From Diplocloster agilis (GTDB lineage Bacteria; Bacillota; Clostridia; Lachnospirales; Lachnospiraceae): a DNA stretch of 64,000 nucleotides. The DNA is taken from positions 1 through 64,000 of the forward strand of contig NZ_JAHQCW010000036.1 of NCBI RefSeq assembly GCF_019042275.1. Reading direction: 5' to 3'. The position numbers and the translations under genes were made by a program. Positions 7,303 to 15,950 of this stretch are shown here, one piece after another. Every line of letters starts with the position of its first letter. Positions within the stretch are counted from its first letter, which is position 1. Below the pieces are notes generated by a model. It was given only the letters and a program-made list of their open reading frames with translations. It ran no database searches and was not told the origin of the DNA.

Positions 7303-9483
7303 TTACTTTTCCGTACTCTCACGGCGGCTCCTGAATTCTTTCCAGGTTACCCACAGCGGTCCGGCGACGCAGACTGAAGAATAACATCCGCTGATAATAC
7401 CCACCAGCAGGGGCAGGGAAAATACCCGGATGGACTCTATATGATAAACCAGGGAAAAGACCAATACGACCGCCACACAGATCGCCGTCGTGACTGCGGT
7501 CTTAACCGAACGCCCGATGGTCTCTGTAATACTCCGGTCCACCAGCGCGCACAGGGTTTCCTTCTTTCCGGAGCTCCGCTTTTTTATATTTTCCCGTATC
7601 CGGTCATAGAGAACGATCGTATCATTGATGGAATAACCGATAATCGTCAGAGTCACAGCCACAAAGGCGTCATTGACCGGTATCCGGAATACTCCGAAAA
7701 CAAAAAACACCAGGATCACATCATGAATCAGCGCTGCGACGGCGGATACCCCGGCCGACAGCCCCGACAGGGATTGAAAGCGGACCCAGATATACACAAT
7801 GATAAAAAGGGCCGACAGCGCGATAGCCAGCGCGGAATTCTTAAGGGCTTTTGCCCCTATGTACGGTTCCACGGCAAAGGTTTCCGACAGCTCGTAACGG
7901 GTATCGCTTATCCGATTGATTTCCTCTGATACTGCTTTCTGATCATCCGGGCTGATTCCTTCGTTTCCGGCCAGAGTCAGCACCAGCTTCTTATCCCCGG
8001 TTGCGGAATCCTGGGAGGTCTGTACACTGGCCGGCCGTCCAAGCACCTTATTCGCTGCTTCTTTGATCTTCTCCGTGTCCGCCTCGCCTGAGTACGTATA
8101 TTTTAATACCACTCCTCCGGTAAACTGGGTGTCCAGTTTCACACCGTTGACCGCCGTGACTATTCCGCCGATGAGAAGCACGCAGGCCGTAAAGAGAAAG
8201 ACCCATTTTCTCTTTTCCGCAAACCGGATTCTTTTTCTTTCTTTTTTCTTTCGGAAAAACTTTTCTTTGTTACATTTATCATAACGAATCACGGATTCCA
8301 GCATAAATCTGGACATCCAGACACCGGCCAGCAGATTGATGATCACGCCGGTAAACAGGGTATAACCAAAGCTTAACATGGTCCCGGAACCAAAGATCAT
8401 CAGGATCACCGCCACCGCCGCCGTAGTCAGATTCCCGTCCAGCACAGAGGAAAATGCGTTATGATATCCCTTTTTCACAGCGCTTCGGATGCCGGACCCG
8501 GTCTTTAATTCTTCCCCGATCCGTTCACTGATAATAATGTTGGCATCCACCGCCATGCCCACAGAGAGGATCAGTCCGGCGATACCGGGCAGCGTAAGCG
8601 TATACTGCGGTATGGATAAGGCCAGGATCTGAAGGCACATCTGAAATACCAACGTCAGACAGCTGATCACTCCGGGCAGCCGGTATATGCTGATCATAAA
8701 GATAATCACAAGCAAAACCGCCACGATAGAAGCAGTTATCATCGCTTTCAAAGCCTGGCTCCCAAGCGTCGGGCTGATGGTATTATAATTACTGGTTTCC
8801 ATAGAGAACGGCAGGGCGCCGGAATTGATCTTATCCGACAAAGCCTTGGCCTCCTCGTAATTCGCCATACCGTTGATCACGGCCTGCCCTCCGCTGATCG
8901 CCTGTTTGACTTTGGGATTGGATATCATCTGTTCATCCATATAGATTCCCATCTGCTCTCCGACCAGCTTCTGCGTGGCTAACGCAAAGGCTTTCTCTCC
9001 CTCTGAGTCAAACTGAAGCTCGACTTCATACTCGCCGGTCTGAGAATTTCGTGTAACGGAGCTGTCCGCCACGTTTTGTCCCTCCACCAGGACATTTCCC
9101 TGCGGGTCCCGGAAGGTAAGTTTCGCGGTCTCCCCTAATTCGGAGATCGCCTGCTCCGGGTTGAACTCTTTTTCGTCGGATTTCCACGGAAAGCGGACTA
9201 TGATATGCCCTTCATTTTTATCAACGGTTACTTCCCGGTCCGTAATGTTCTGGGCGTCCAGCCTGCTCTCCATGACATTGCGCGCCGCTTCCATCTGCTT
9301 TTCCGACGGAATCCCGGTTACTCCAACCGGCTCAAACACCGCCTCCACTCCGCCGCGGATATCGATGCCAAAACGCATATCCCGGATTCCTTTTATGTCG
9401 CTGCCCGCTCCGAAAATAGTAAGCAAAAGAAAGCCTGCAATGAGTATCATTGCAAACCATATGTGATTTTTTTTATCTTTCAA
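7303..9483 (-). CDS. secDF: Protein translocase subunit SecDF (fused)
   Basis: A 726-residue fusion of SecD and SecF, the proton-driven helper of the SecYEG translocon in the membrane. The SecD half starts with one membrane helix and FGIDIRGGVEAVFEP (about residue 38). It has a large outer P1 domain, and then the helices with LPGIAGLILSVGMAVDANIII. The SecF half starts near residue 425, with DTQFTGGVVLKYTY, FVAVTLTIIGYSINDTIVLYDRI and about six helices. Fused forms are common in Firmicutes such as Bacillus. A small membrane-protein gene lies 40 bases upstream on the same strand. The reading frame is intact and of normal length. Confidence 0.95.
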   Translation of the reverse strand: MKDKKNHIWFAMILIAGFLLLTIFGAGSDIKGIRDMRFGIDIRGGVEAVFEPVGVTGIPSEKQMEAARNVMESRLDAQNITDREVTVDKNEGHIIVRFPWKSDEKEFNPEQAISELGETAKLTFRDPQGNVLVEGQNVADSSVTRNSQTGEYEVELQFDSEGEKAFALATQKLVGEQMGIYMDEQMISNPKVKQAISGGQAVINGMANYEEAKALSDKINSGALPFSMETSNYNTISPTLGSQALKAMITASIVAVLLVIIFMISIYRLPGVISCLTLVFQMCLQILALSIPQYTLTLPGIAGLILSVGMAVDANIIISERIGEELKTGSGIRSAVKKGYHNAFSSVLDGNLTTAAVAVILMIFGSGTMLSFGYTLFTGVIINLLAGVWMSRFMLESVIRYDKCNKEKFFRKKKERKRIRFAEKRKWVFLFTACVLLIGGIVTAVNGVKLDTQFTGGVVLKYTYSGEADTEKIKEAANKVLGRPASVQTSQDSATGDKKLVLTLAGNEGISPDDQKAVSEEINRISDTRYELSETFAVEPYIGAKALKNSALAIALSALFIIVYIWVRFQSLSGLSAGVSAVAALIHDVILVFFVFGVFRIPVNDAFVAVTLTIIGYSINDTIVLYDRIRENIKKRSSGKKETLCALVDRSITETIGRSVKTAVTTAICVAVVLVFSLVYHIESIRVFSLPLLVGIISGCYSSVCVAGPLWVTWKEFRSRRESTEK

Positions 9484-9523
9484 GGTACGGTTCCTCCAAT
9501 TTTTATTTTAATCAGTTTTGGAT

Positions 9524-9952
9524 TTAGATGAAAACCGCACGTTTTTTTCCGTCCGACCTGTGAATGATATAGACCTGATTCATCAGAACACATAAGAATT
9601 TCAGACAGACCAAGCGAATCCAAAGAAGACTGTTGCAGATTCGTCCCAACAGGAATTCCATCGATAACAGCAGCAAAATGGCCAGTACACCGTTATAGAA
9701 AATCTCTTCATCCCGCTGGGAAAAAGGATTCGTAATTCTCCCGCTTGTCTCCTGTCCCTGCATACCGATCGTGATCTCCATGGGAGACACCACGGTAAAT
9801 GCCGGAATCCTCTGGTAACTGTAAGCAGAAATCTGCGTATCCTCCAAAACGGCAGCATTAGTCTGCGCTTCGGAGCCTGCCCCGTTTTTCACCAGGGCAA
9901 GGAGAAGGAAAATCAAAACTATAGTTAAAATCATGCTTACAGACTTTTTCAT
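9524..9952 (-). CDS. Small membrane protein of unknown function, 142 aa
   Basis: The ATG at 9952 follows AAAGGA by eight bases; a longer in-frame start at 9976 has no such site. One hydrophobic segment at residues 3-22 (MILTIVLIFLLLALV) is followed by about 60 residues outside. A second hydrophobic stretch (GVLAILLLLSMEFLLG, about residues 86-101) is followed by a further hydrophobic C-terminal part ending in basic residues. The gene precedes secDF by 40 bases, so the two are probably transcribed together. No family is recognised and nothing in it points to a specific secretion role. Confidence 0.65.
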   Translation of the reverse strand: MKKSVSMILTIVLIFLLLALVKNGAGSEAQTNAAVLEDTQISAYSYQRIPAFTVVSPMEITIGMQGQETSGRITNPFSQRDEEIFYNGVLAILLLLSMEFLLGRICNSLLWIRLVCLKFLCVLMNQVYIIHRSDGKKRAVFI

Positions 9953-10203
9953 AGCGCCGCATCCTTTGCCAGACATATACCGGTACCGCTGTTATCTCTG
10001 TTACCCGTTCTATTATATTTTATTTAAGGCCGTTTTGCAAACATTTTCATCTGAATGATACCCGGAAGGATATACGGTATTTCTGCCTGAACATACCCTG
10101 TTTCGGTTGACAAGCCCTGCAGCTATCCCCTAAGATAAAATCAGATAATTTGAAAGCCAGTCATGGCACAAAAAAATCCCACACATATGAAGGAGGACCA
10201 TCT

Positions 10204-10791
10204 ATGAGACGCTCCAGTATCCTATTACTGCTCTGCCTTATCCTGGCAGCAGCAGCCTGCGGCCCCGCTTCCAAAACTACCGCCTACAGCTATGACGGTG
10301 ACACCGAATATACCGTGGCTGACCGAAGTCTGATTCTTAAGGATATACCGGCATCTGACCCGGAGGAAACCGTGATCCTTGAATTTTTATATACGATACA
10401 GGGAGAATTCGATAAAAAGAAAGAGATCCTGGCGGATATCGAGCCACACAGCATCTCTATTGATAATGAGAAGGAGAATTTTGACAACGGCATTTATATC
10501 AAATCCTGCACCGTACACCAGATCGACACCCTGACCCCGGAACAATATGAAGAGCCAAAATCTGAGGATGGTTCCGATAATCCTCTGTACTACTATGGGA
10601 TCGGGGATGAGATCGAACAGTACCAGCTGACCGACTATACCGTCGTCCATGTGAAATTTTCCTGGGATTACTCGGAGAAAATGTTGGAAATGGGCCCCCA
10701 GTGGGGACCCGGTGAACACGAGAGAAGTTTCCTGGTAGGGAAAACCAAAAGCGATAAAAATTATAAAATCTATAGTTTTGGCTTTATGTAA
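10204..10791 (+). CDS. Putative lipoprotein, 195 aa
   Basis: I start at the ATG at 10204, with GAAGGAGG seven bases upstream. The N-terminus is a lipoprotein signal (MRRSSILLLLCLILAAAAC) with the modified Cys near residue 19. The mature part is acidic, with a folded-looking region (about residues 60-190) that holds EKENFDNGIYIKSCTV, YYYGIGDEIEQYQLTDYTVV and a C-terminal GKTKSDKNYKIYSFGF, resembling small secreted lipoproteins that carry NTF2-like or cystatin-like folds. That resemblance is impressionistic. It stands alone on the plus strand between minus-strand genes and converges on the MATE gene. Confidence 0.7.
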   Translation: MRRSSILLLLCLILAAAACGPASKTTAYSYDGDTEYTVADRSLILKDIPASDPEETVILEFLYTIQGEFDKKKEILADIEPHSISIDNEKENFDNGIYIKSCTVHQIDTLTPEQYEEPKSEDGSDNPLYYYGIGDEIEQYQLTDYTVVHVKFSWDYSEKMLEMGPQWGPGEHERSFLVGKTKSDKNYKIYSFGFM

Positions 10792-10812
10792 GGCTGTTGC
10801 CCGCTCCCACTC

Positions 10813-12222
10813 TTAGGCGGCGGGCTTATCCGTACATATGGAAGGCCCCCGGCCCGGGCCGCCGCCGTGACTCAGCCGCCGCAAAAACCGAATCATCACA
10901 GCTCCGGCCAGAGCCGACATAAATACCTCCGTCAGGGCCTGCGCGAAAGGAAGCCCGTACAGAGGGAACAGGAAATTTAAAAGATACATAAACGGAATCT
11001 CCAGAACCGGTTTTCTCATAATCGCAAAGGCCAGGGATTCTTTTCCCATTCCCACCGCCTGGAACGTGCTCACGCACAGGAAATCGATGGCCAAAAACGG
11101 CTGTGCAAGACAGAAACCCTTCAGGAACAGCGAGCCGAAGGCCACCGTATCCGCATCCTCGATAAAAAACCTTACCAGAGGGTTCGAGCCAAAGAACATC
11201 ACCGCCGCGGACACGATCAGCAGACTTTCCGCAATCTTCATAGTAAATCCCATGGCCGCTTTCATACGCTTCGTATTGCCGCTGGCGAAATTATAGCTGA
11301 TCAGCGGCATGACGCCCTGGGCCAGCCCCATGGCCAGATACATAGGTACCATATTTATCTTCGAGCAAATGCCCATGGCCGCTAGGACCGCAGCGCCGAA
11401 CGGGGCCGCCAGGTTATTCAGCACCGTACTTCCTATCACATTTAACAGGTTCTGAATCGCCGCCGGAATTCCCACGGTACATACGCCCAGCACTACATTT
11501 CTCCGCAGTTTAAAAGAGCGCGGCGATATGTTGACGCAGCTTTTCCCCCGTTTTATCCACAGATAAACCAAAAAGTAAATAAGCGCAAAACAATTCGAGA
11601 TACAGGTAGCCAGTCCCGCTCCCTCCGCGCCCATATTAAATCCCCAGGGCAGCACAAAAACCGGGTCCAGCGCGATATTTAACAGGCAGCCGCTCATGGT
11701 GCCGATACTGGCGTTTACGGAAGCGCCCTCCGAACGGATCATATAAGCCATCACCACATTCAGAATAGCCGGAACCGCGCCGATCGTCACCGTCCAGTCC
11801 AGATAAGCGCTGGTGGCCGAGATCGTTTCCACATCCGCCCCCAGAATACCTAAGAGCCCAGGCCGGAACACGGTACACAGAAGAGAAAACAAGATCCCGC
11901 AGATCAGCGCGCCGTAGAATCCGAACGCCGAACTCAGCCGGACCGTCTCCATATCTTTTCTCCCCAGCGAACGGCTCATCATACTGGAGCTGCCCACCCC
12001 GAACAGATTATTCACCGCGTTAAAGGCCAGCAGCACCGGAGCCGCCAGCGTAACCGCCGCCGTCTGCACAGGCGCATTTAGCAGACCGACAAAATACGTA
12101 TCCGCCATGCTGTAAATCACCGTCACCAACGAACTGATAACCGTCGGGACCGACAGCGCGGCGACTGCCCTAGGTATCGGTTCCCGCTCAAATATCGCCT
12201 CTTTTTCTACTGTAACTGCCAT
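10813..12222 (-). CDS. MATE-family multidrug/metabolite exporter
   Basis: A 469-residue membrane protein with about twelve helices in two homologous halves, as in MATE exporters that use sodium or proton gradients. Characteristic segments are the N-terminal PRAVAALSVPTVISSLV, SMADTYFVGLLN, and GSSSMMSRSLGRKDME near residue 77, then AIQNLLNVIGSTVLNNLAAPFG in the second half (quoted region about residues 250-272). The substrate is not predictable. The start follows GGGGAG. It is a single-gene unit, with the lipoprotein gene converging on its 3' end. Confidence 0.9.
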   Translation of the reverse strand: MAVTVEKEAIFEREPIPRAVAALSVPTVISSLVTVIYSMADTYFVGLLNAPVQTAAVTLAAPVLLAFNAVNNLFGVGSSSMMSRSLGRKDMETVRLSSAFGFYGALICGILFSLLCTVFRPGLLGILGADVETISATSAYLDWTVTIGAVPAILNVVMAYMIRSEGASVNASIGTMSGCLLNIALDPVFVLPWGFNMGAEGAGLATCISNCFALIYFLVYLWIKRGKSCVNISPRSFKLRRNVVLGVCTVGIPAAIQNLLNVIGSTVLNNLAAPFGAAVLAAMGICSKINMVPMYLAMGLAQGVMPLISYNFASGNTKRMKAAMGFTMKIAESLLIVSAAVMFFGSNPLVRFFIEDADTVAFGSLFLKGFCLAQPFLAIDFLCVSTFQAVGMGKESLAFAIMRKPVLEIPFMYLLNFLFPLYGLPFAQALTEVFMSALAGAVMIRFLRRLSHGGGPGRGPSICTDKPAA

Positions 12223-12283
12223 TTTTCTTACTCCCCTATCTTATTCATGGACTCCTCTTCCATCTCTGCAAAATATACAAAAG

Positions 12284-12335
12284 CGAGAACGGGCCGGGGC
12301 TTTGCTCTAAGCCTGCCCCAGCCCGATCCCGCCCT
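12284..12335 (-). terminator. Likely terminator of the dehydratase cluster
   Basis: About 80 bases past the activase stop codon on the minus strand, a GC-rich imperfect stem (CGGGCTGGGGCAGGCTT against AAGCCCCGGCCCG) is followed by TTCTCGCTTTTG. It would end the long dehydratase transcript. Confidence 0.6.
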
Positions 12336-12411
12336 CATATTTTCCTCCGTGGCGCGTGCACCGCACCATAAATTCTACGGAAATAAGTTCCGAAAAAAGG
12401 TTCACACAACC

Positions 12412-13206
12412 TTATCCGCCTATCTGCACATCCAGCCCGGTAGTCTTCGCCACTTCGAACAGCTCCTGCATCCGGTCATTTTCCGGCGGCACGATATTTG
12501 GCAGCAGATATTCCCTGTCAAGCTGCCCGTACTTATCCTGACCCAGCCTGTGATAAGGAAGCAGATGTATCTTCTTCACCCCGGGCAGCGAACGGGCGAA
12601 CTGGGCGATCTCCAGGATCTCCTCCGGCGTATCGTTAAAGGTCGGAATCACCGGCACCCGGATAACCAGGTTCTGTCCCGTTTCCGCGATTTTCCTGGCG
12701 TTTTTCAGAATTCTTTCATTGCTCTGGGAGGTGTACAGCTTATGCTTCGCCTCATTGATATGTTTGATGTCCATCAGGAACACATCCAGGTACGGAAGGA
12801 TCTTGTCCCGGATCACAGCAAAATCCGCGAATCCCGTGGATTCCAGCGCGGTGCTGATCCCCGCTTCCTTCGCCGCCTGCAGCAAAGCGCCGGCGAAATC
12901 CGGCTGCAGCAGCGCCTCTCCCCCGGACAGGGTAAGACCCCCGCCGGAGCGGCGGTAATGGGCCCGGTCCTGTAAGACCTCCTCCATCACTTCCTCTACC
13001 GTCACATCCCGGCCGATGACCTTCTCTTTCCCGTCCACCGTCATAGTTTCGATCTGATGGCTCTGGGATTCCGGGTTACAGCACCACTTGCACCGAAGCG
13101 GACATCCCTTCAGGAAAACGATGGTCCGTATCCCCGGTCCGTCATGGATGGAAAATTTCTGTATGTCAAATATCCTGCCTGTCTGGCTTTTCACACTGTG
13201 ATCCAT
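12412..13206 (-). CDS. Glycyl-radical enzyme activating protein (PflA-type radical SAM)
   Basis: A 264-residue radical SAM activase that installs the glycyl radical on the enzyme encoded just upstream in transcription order. The radical SAM cluster motif is GCPLRCKWCCNPES, giving CX3CX2C near residues 35-42. SAM-binding segments include GGGLTLSGGEALLQP near residue 90 and ESTGFADFA. The N-terminal FDIQKFSIHDGPGIRTIVFLKG is typical of the family. After the first cluster there is no Cys-rich ferredoxin-like insert, which many activases of dehydratase-type glycyl-radical enzymes carry. This one is therefore of the short, pyruvate formate-lyase-activase-like form. The ATG has GGAGG five bases upstream. 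Confidence 0.92.
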   Translation of the reverse strand: MDHSVKSQTGRIFDIQKFSIHDGPGIRTIVFLKGCPLRCKWCCNPESQSHQIETMTVDGKEKVIGRDVTVEEVMEEVLQDRAHYRRSGGGLTLSGGEALLQPDFAGALLQAAKEAGISTALESTGFADFAVIRDKILPYLDVFLMDIKHINEAKHKLYTSQSNERILKNARKIAETGQNLVIRVPVIPTFNDTPEEILEIAQFARSLPGVKKIHLLPYHRLGQDKYGQLDREYLLPNIVPPENDRMQELFEVAKTTGLDVQIGG

Positions 13207-13285
13207 GTTACCTCCAGCGGCTGCGACTATCCCGCTCTTACTCCCGGCTGATATCCGGCGCGTGTCCTAACCGCTTATATCTGTC

Positions 13286-13372
13286 CTATTAGAATTCCCG
13301 CACGTTATTCGAATTCCACACTTATAACCTCTGTACCTATTAGAACCCCTGTACCTTTTAGAATCCCTGCAC
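13286..13372. repeat. Five degenerate 18-bp units repeating the 3' end of the glycyl-radical enzyme gene
   Basis: On the plus strand the units are CTATTAGAATTCCCGCAC (13286), GTTATTCGAATTCCACAC (13304), a 15-base unit at 13322, CTATTAGAACCCCTGTAC (13337) and CTTTTAGAATCCCTGCAC (13355). The last overlaps the final codons and stop of the glycyl-radical enzyme gene. In the gene's direction most units repeat the Val-Gln-Gly-Phe-stop end, so several back-up stop codons follow the true one. Confidence 0.85.
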
Positions 13373-15883
13373 GGTTCGGTTGATGATATCATCCTGCAAA
13401 GATTTGGACAAGGTCGTAAACAATGCGCTGTAGCCGGCCACCCGGACTACCAGGTTCTTATATTTCTCAGGATGAGCCTGCGCATCCAAAAGTGTCTCTC
13501 TGCTCACGACGTTAAACTGCATATGCATACCCTTCTGATCGAAAAATGCCCGGATCAGAGACACAAATTTCTGAAGTCCCTCCATACCGCTTAAAGCGGA
13601 AGGATGGAATTTCTGGTTAAATAAGGTACCGTTTGAAGCGATCATGTGATCCAATCTGGACACAGAGTTGGCCGTAGCGGTAGGGCCTTTCGTATCTTTT
13701 CCCTGTACCGGCCCCACGCCGTCGGCGATCGGCGTACCGGCGAGCCTTCCGTCCGGGGTCGCTCCTGTCTGCGCGCCCAGCGGAACATTGGCGGATACCG
13801 GATACAAACCGGCCTGGTAGATCCCGCCTCTGGGATTCTTATAGTTCTGCAGGGGTTTCGTGTAGGTATAAGCCACTTCCCTGGCAAACGCATCCACCTC
13901 AGGTATGTCGTTTCCATATTTTGGCACATCATTGATCCAGGCCAGCAGCTGGTCATACTTTTTCTTGTCCGCTTCGGATACTTTATTTTCTTTTACCGTC
14001 TCATAGATCACCCGGATTTCCTTAGGGCCTACGCTCTGACCGGCCCGGGCCATCTCTTTGGCTATCTCAGTAGTAAGAGACTGTAGCTGCTGCTCGCTTA
14101 AGCCCTTGCCGAAGTTATCGTCCAATGCTTTTTTGAATTCCGGGAGCGTAAGCTTCTTCTCATCGAATACCAGTTTCTTAACCGCAAGCAGAGAATCCGT
14201 CATATTGGCAATGCCGAATCCCTGTGGGCCGGTAAAGTTATAGACGGCTCCGCCTTCCTGCAGCGATTTTCCCCGCTTGATACAGTCATCGATCATACAG
14301 GACTGGAACGGAAGCGGGCACCGCTCCGCATGGGCCACATCGATCGCGTTGTCCGCATTGACCATAAGCCCGATAAAATAATTCATCTGCTCCTTATAGG
14401 CTTCCATAAATTCTTCAAAGTTCTTCATGGCAGCGATATCCTTGGTTTTTACGCCCACCTGGACACCGTTTTCCATTCCGCCTGAGAATACCATCTCCAG
14501 CGGACGGCACATATTGAAAAATGCGGCGTCATGCCACCCGTCTGTCTTGCCGGCCTTCTGGGGTTCCACACAGCCGATGATATTATAGGTTCTGGCATCC
14601 TCTATCGTCACATTGCGGCTCATCAGGGCCGGGATAATCACCTCATCATTGTAATAAGCCGGAAGTCCCACGCCGGTCCGGGTCAGTTTCGCCGCTTTGA
14701 TCAGGAATTCATCCGGCGTGCCGTTCCAGACTCTCACGGAAAGGGAAGGGGCGGGCAGCTGGGTATGCATGGACGCTTCGATGCACATAAATGATAAATC
14801 GTTCGTCACATCATTTCCCTCTTCATCCTGGCCTCCTGCGATCAGATTCTGGAACAGGCTGTATCCTGCGAATCCTTCCGCGGAATCTTTGTCCCGCACC
14901 TTATTCAGGTCGTTTAATTTCACCCAGATGCAGTCCATCAGCTCCTGGGCAAATTCACGGGTAATCTTCCCGGCTTCCATATCCGCTTTGTAGTACGGAT
15001 ACATATACTGGTCGAACCGTCCGGGAGAAATAGAGTGGCCGGAGGATTCCGTCTGAATCAGCATCTGCACAAACCAGAAGGACTGACATGCCTCATAGAA
15101 GGATCTGGCCGGCTTCGCCGGTACCCGCGCACAATTTTGGGCGATCAAAAGCAGTTCTAATTTTCTCTGCTTATCGGTCTCTTTTGCCGCCTCGGCAAGC
15201 GCCAGCGCAGCATAACGATACGCGTAATCGATAGCGGCCTGGCAGCTTAAAATGACCGCTTCCAGGAAATGGGATCTTTTCGCATAATCCGCGTCAGACA
15301 CACGGCAAGCACATAGCTCCGCTTCCGCTTTGGCCTTGATTCCCTCAAAACCGATTTCCAGCACCTCTTCGTATTTTACGGTGAAATGCCCGATACCGTT
15401 ATAAAAATAGTTTCCCGGCGTAAAAATGTTATGTTCCATAGCCACCAGAGTCTCGGGCGCCATATAGGAAGTGGCCAGCTCGCTGGTCGTCTTTCCCTTC
15501 CAGTATTGATACACTTCGTGGAGTTTTTTCTTCGTATCCTCCGACATATAGAACGGATCAGCGTCTCTTGTGGCCACCGTGTCAAATTCTCTTTCCAGCC
15601 ATTCAAAAGAATACTCCGGGAACACCTGGCATCCTCTGGGCGCAATGCTGTTGCTTCCGACGATCAGCTCATCCGGCCGGATCGTAATGGGAAGCTCTTT
15701 GCAGATCTTGTGAAAAGCTTTGGCTCTTCTGGTAATCACCGGCTCCCCTTCCGTCTCTTTATAACTTTCGGTCAGCAAAACAGCCCGGTCAGCCTCTATC
15801 ACCGGCAATTTTTCATACAGATGATCGATGAGTTTCTGAATTCTCGGGCTCTTTTCTATATCTTCATCATAAAATTTTCCCAC
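13358..15883 (-). CDS. B12-independent glycerol/1,2-propanediol dehydratase, glycyl-radical enzyme
   Basis: An 841-residue glycyl-radical enzyme of the diol-dehydratase group. It removes water from glycerol or propane-1,2-diol to give the aldehyde without B12. The thiyl Cys438 and Glu440 are in IIGCVEPQ. His166 (NGIGHFTV), Ser284 (SGHSISP) and His451-Asp452 (DGWHDAAF) match the substrate-binding residues of Clostridium butyricum glycerol dehydratase. The glycyl radical is Gly817 in RVAGYSALF. It is about 50 residues longer than the C. butyricum enzyme, with an insert near residues 640-700. It starts at GTG, with AGGAGG eight bases upstream. It lies downstream of the B12-dependent pdu genes and before its activase. 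Choline lyase is the main alternative, but the His/Asp residues argue against it. Confidence 0.88.
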   Translation of the reverse strand: MGKFYDEDIEKSPRIQKLIDHLYEKLPVIEADRAVLLTESYKETEGEPVITRRAKAFHKICKELPITIRPDELIVGSNSIAPRGCQVFPEYSFEWLEREFDTVATRDADPFYMSEDTKKKLHEVYQYWKGKTTSELATSYMAPETLVAMEHNIFTPGNYFYNGIGHFTVKYEEVLEIGFEGIKAKAEAELCACRVSDADYAKRSHFLEAVILSCQAAIDYAYRYAALALAEAAKETDKQRKLELLLIAQNCARVPAKPARSFYEACQSFWFVQMLIQTESSGHSISPGRFDQYMYPYYKADMEAGKITREFAQELMDCIWVKLNDLNKVRDKDSAEGFAGYSLFQNLIAGGQDEEGNDVTNDLSFMCIEASMHTQLPAPSLSVRVWNGTPDEFLIKAAKLTRTGVGLPAYYNDEVIIPALMSRNVTIEDARTYNIIGCVEPQKAGKTDGWHDAAFFNMCRPLEMVFSGGMENGVQVGVKTKDIAAMKNFEEFMEAYKEQMNYFIGLMVNADNAIDVAHAERCPLPFQSCMIDDCIKRGKSLQEGGAVYNFTGPQGFGIANMTDSLLAVKKLVFDEKKLTLPEFKKALDDNFGKGLSEQQLQSLTTEIAKEMARAGQSVGPKEIRVIYETVKENKVSEADKKKYDQLLAWINDVPKYGNDIPEVDAFAREVAYTYTKPLQNYKNPRGGIYQAGLYPVSANVPLGAQTGATPDGRLAGTPIADGVGPVQGKDTKGPTATANSVSRLDHMIASNGTLFNQKFHPSALSGMEGLQKFVSLIRAFFDQKGMHMQFNVVSRETLLDAQAHPEKYKNLVVRVAGYSALFTTLSKSLQDDIINRTVQGF

Positions 15884-15914
15884 TGCTCGTACCTCCTGAA
15901 ATGTGATCGGTTTG

Positions 15915-15950
15915 AAAACTACAGCAGTTCCTAAAACTACAGCAGTTCCT
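15915..15950. repeat. Perfect 18-bp tandem duplication of the pduO 3' end
   Basis: Two identical 18-bp copies, 15915-15932 and 15933-15950, cover the last codons (Lys-Glu-Leu-Leu) and the TAG stop of pduO, then repeat them just downstream. Confidence 0.9.
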
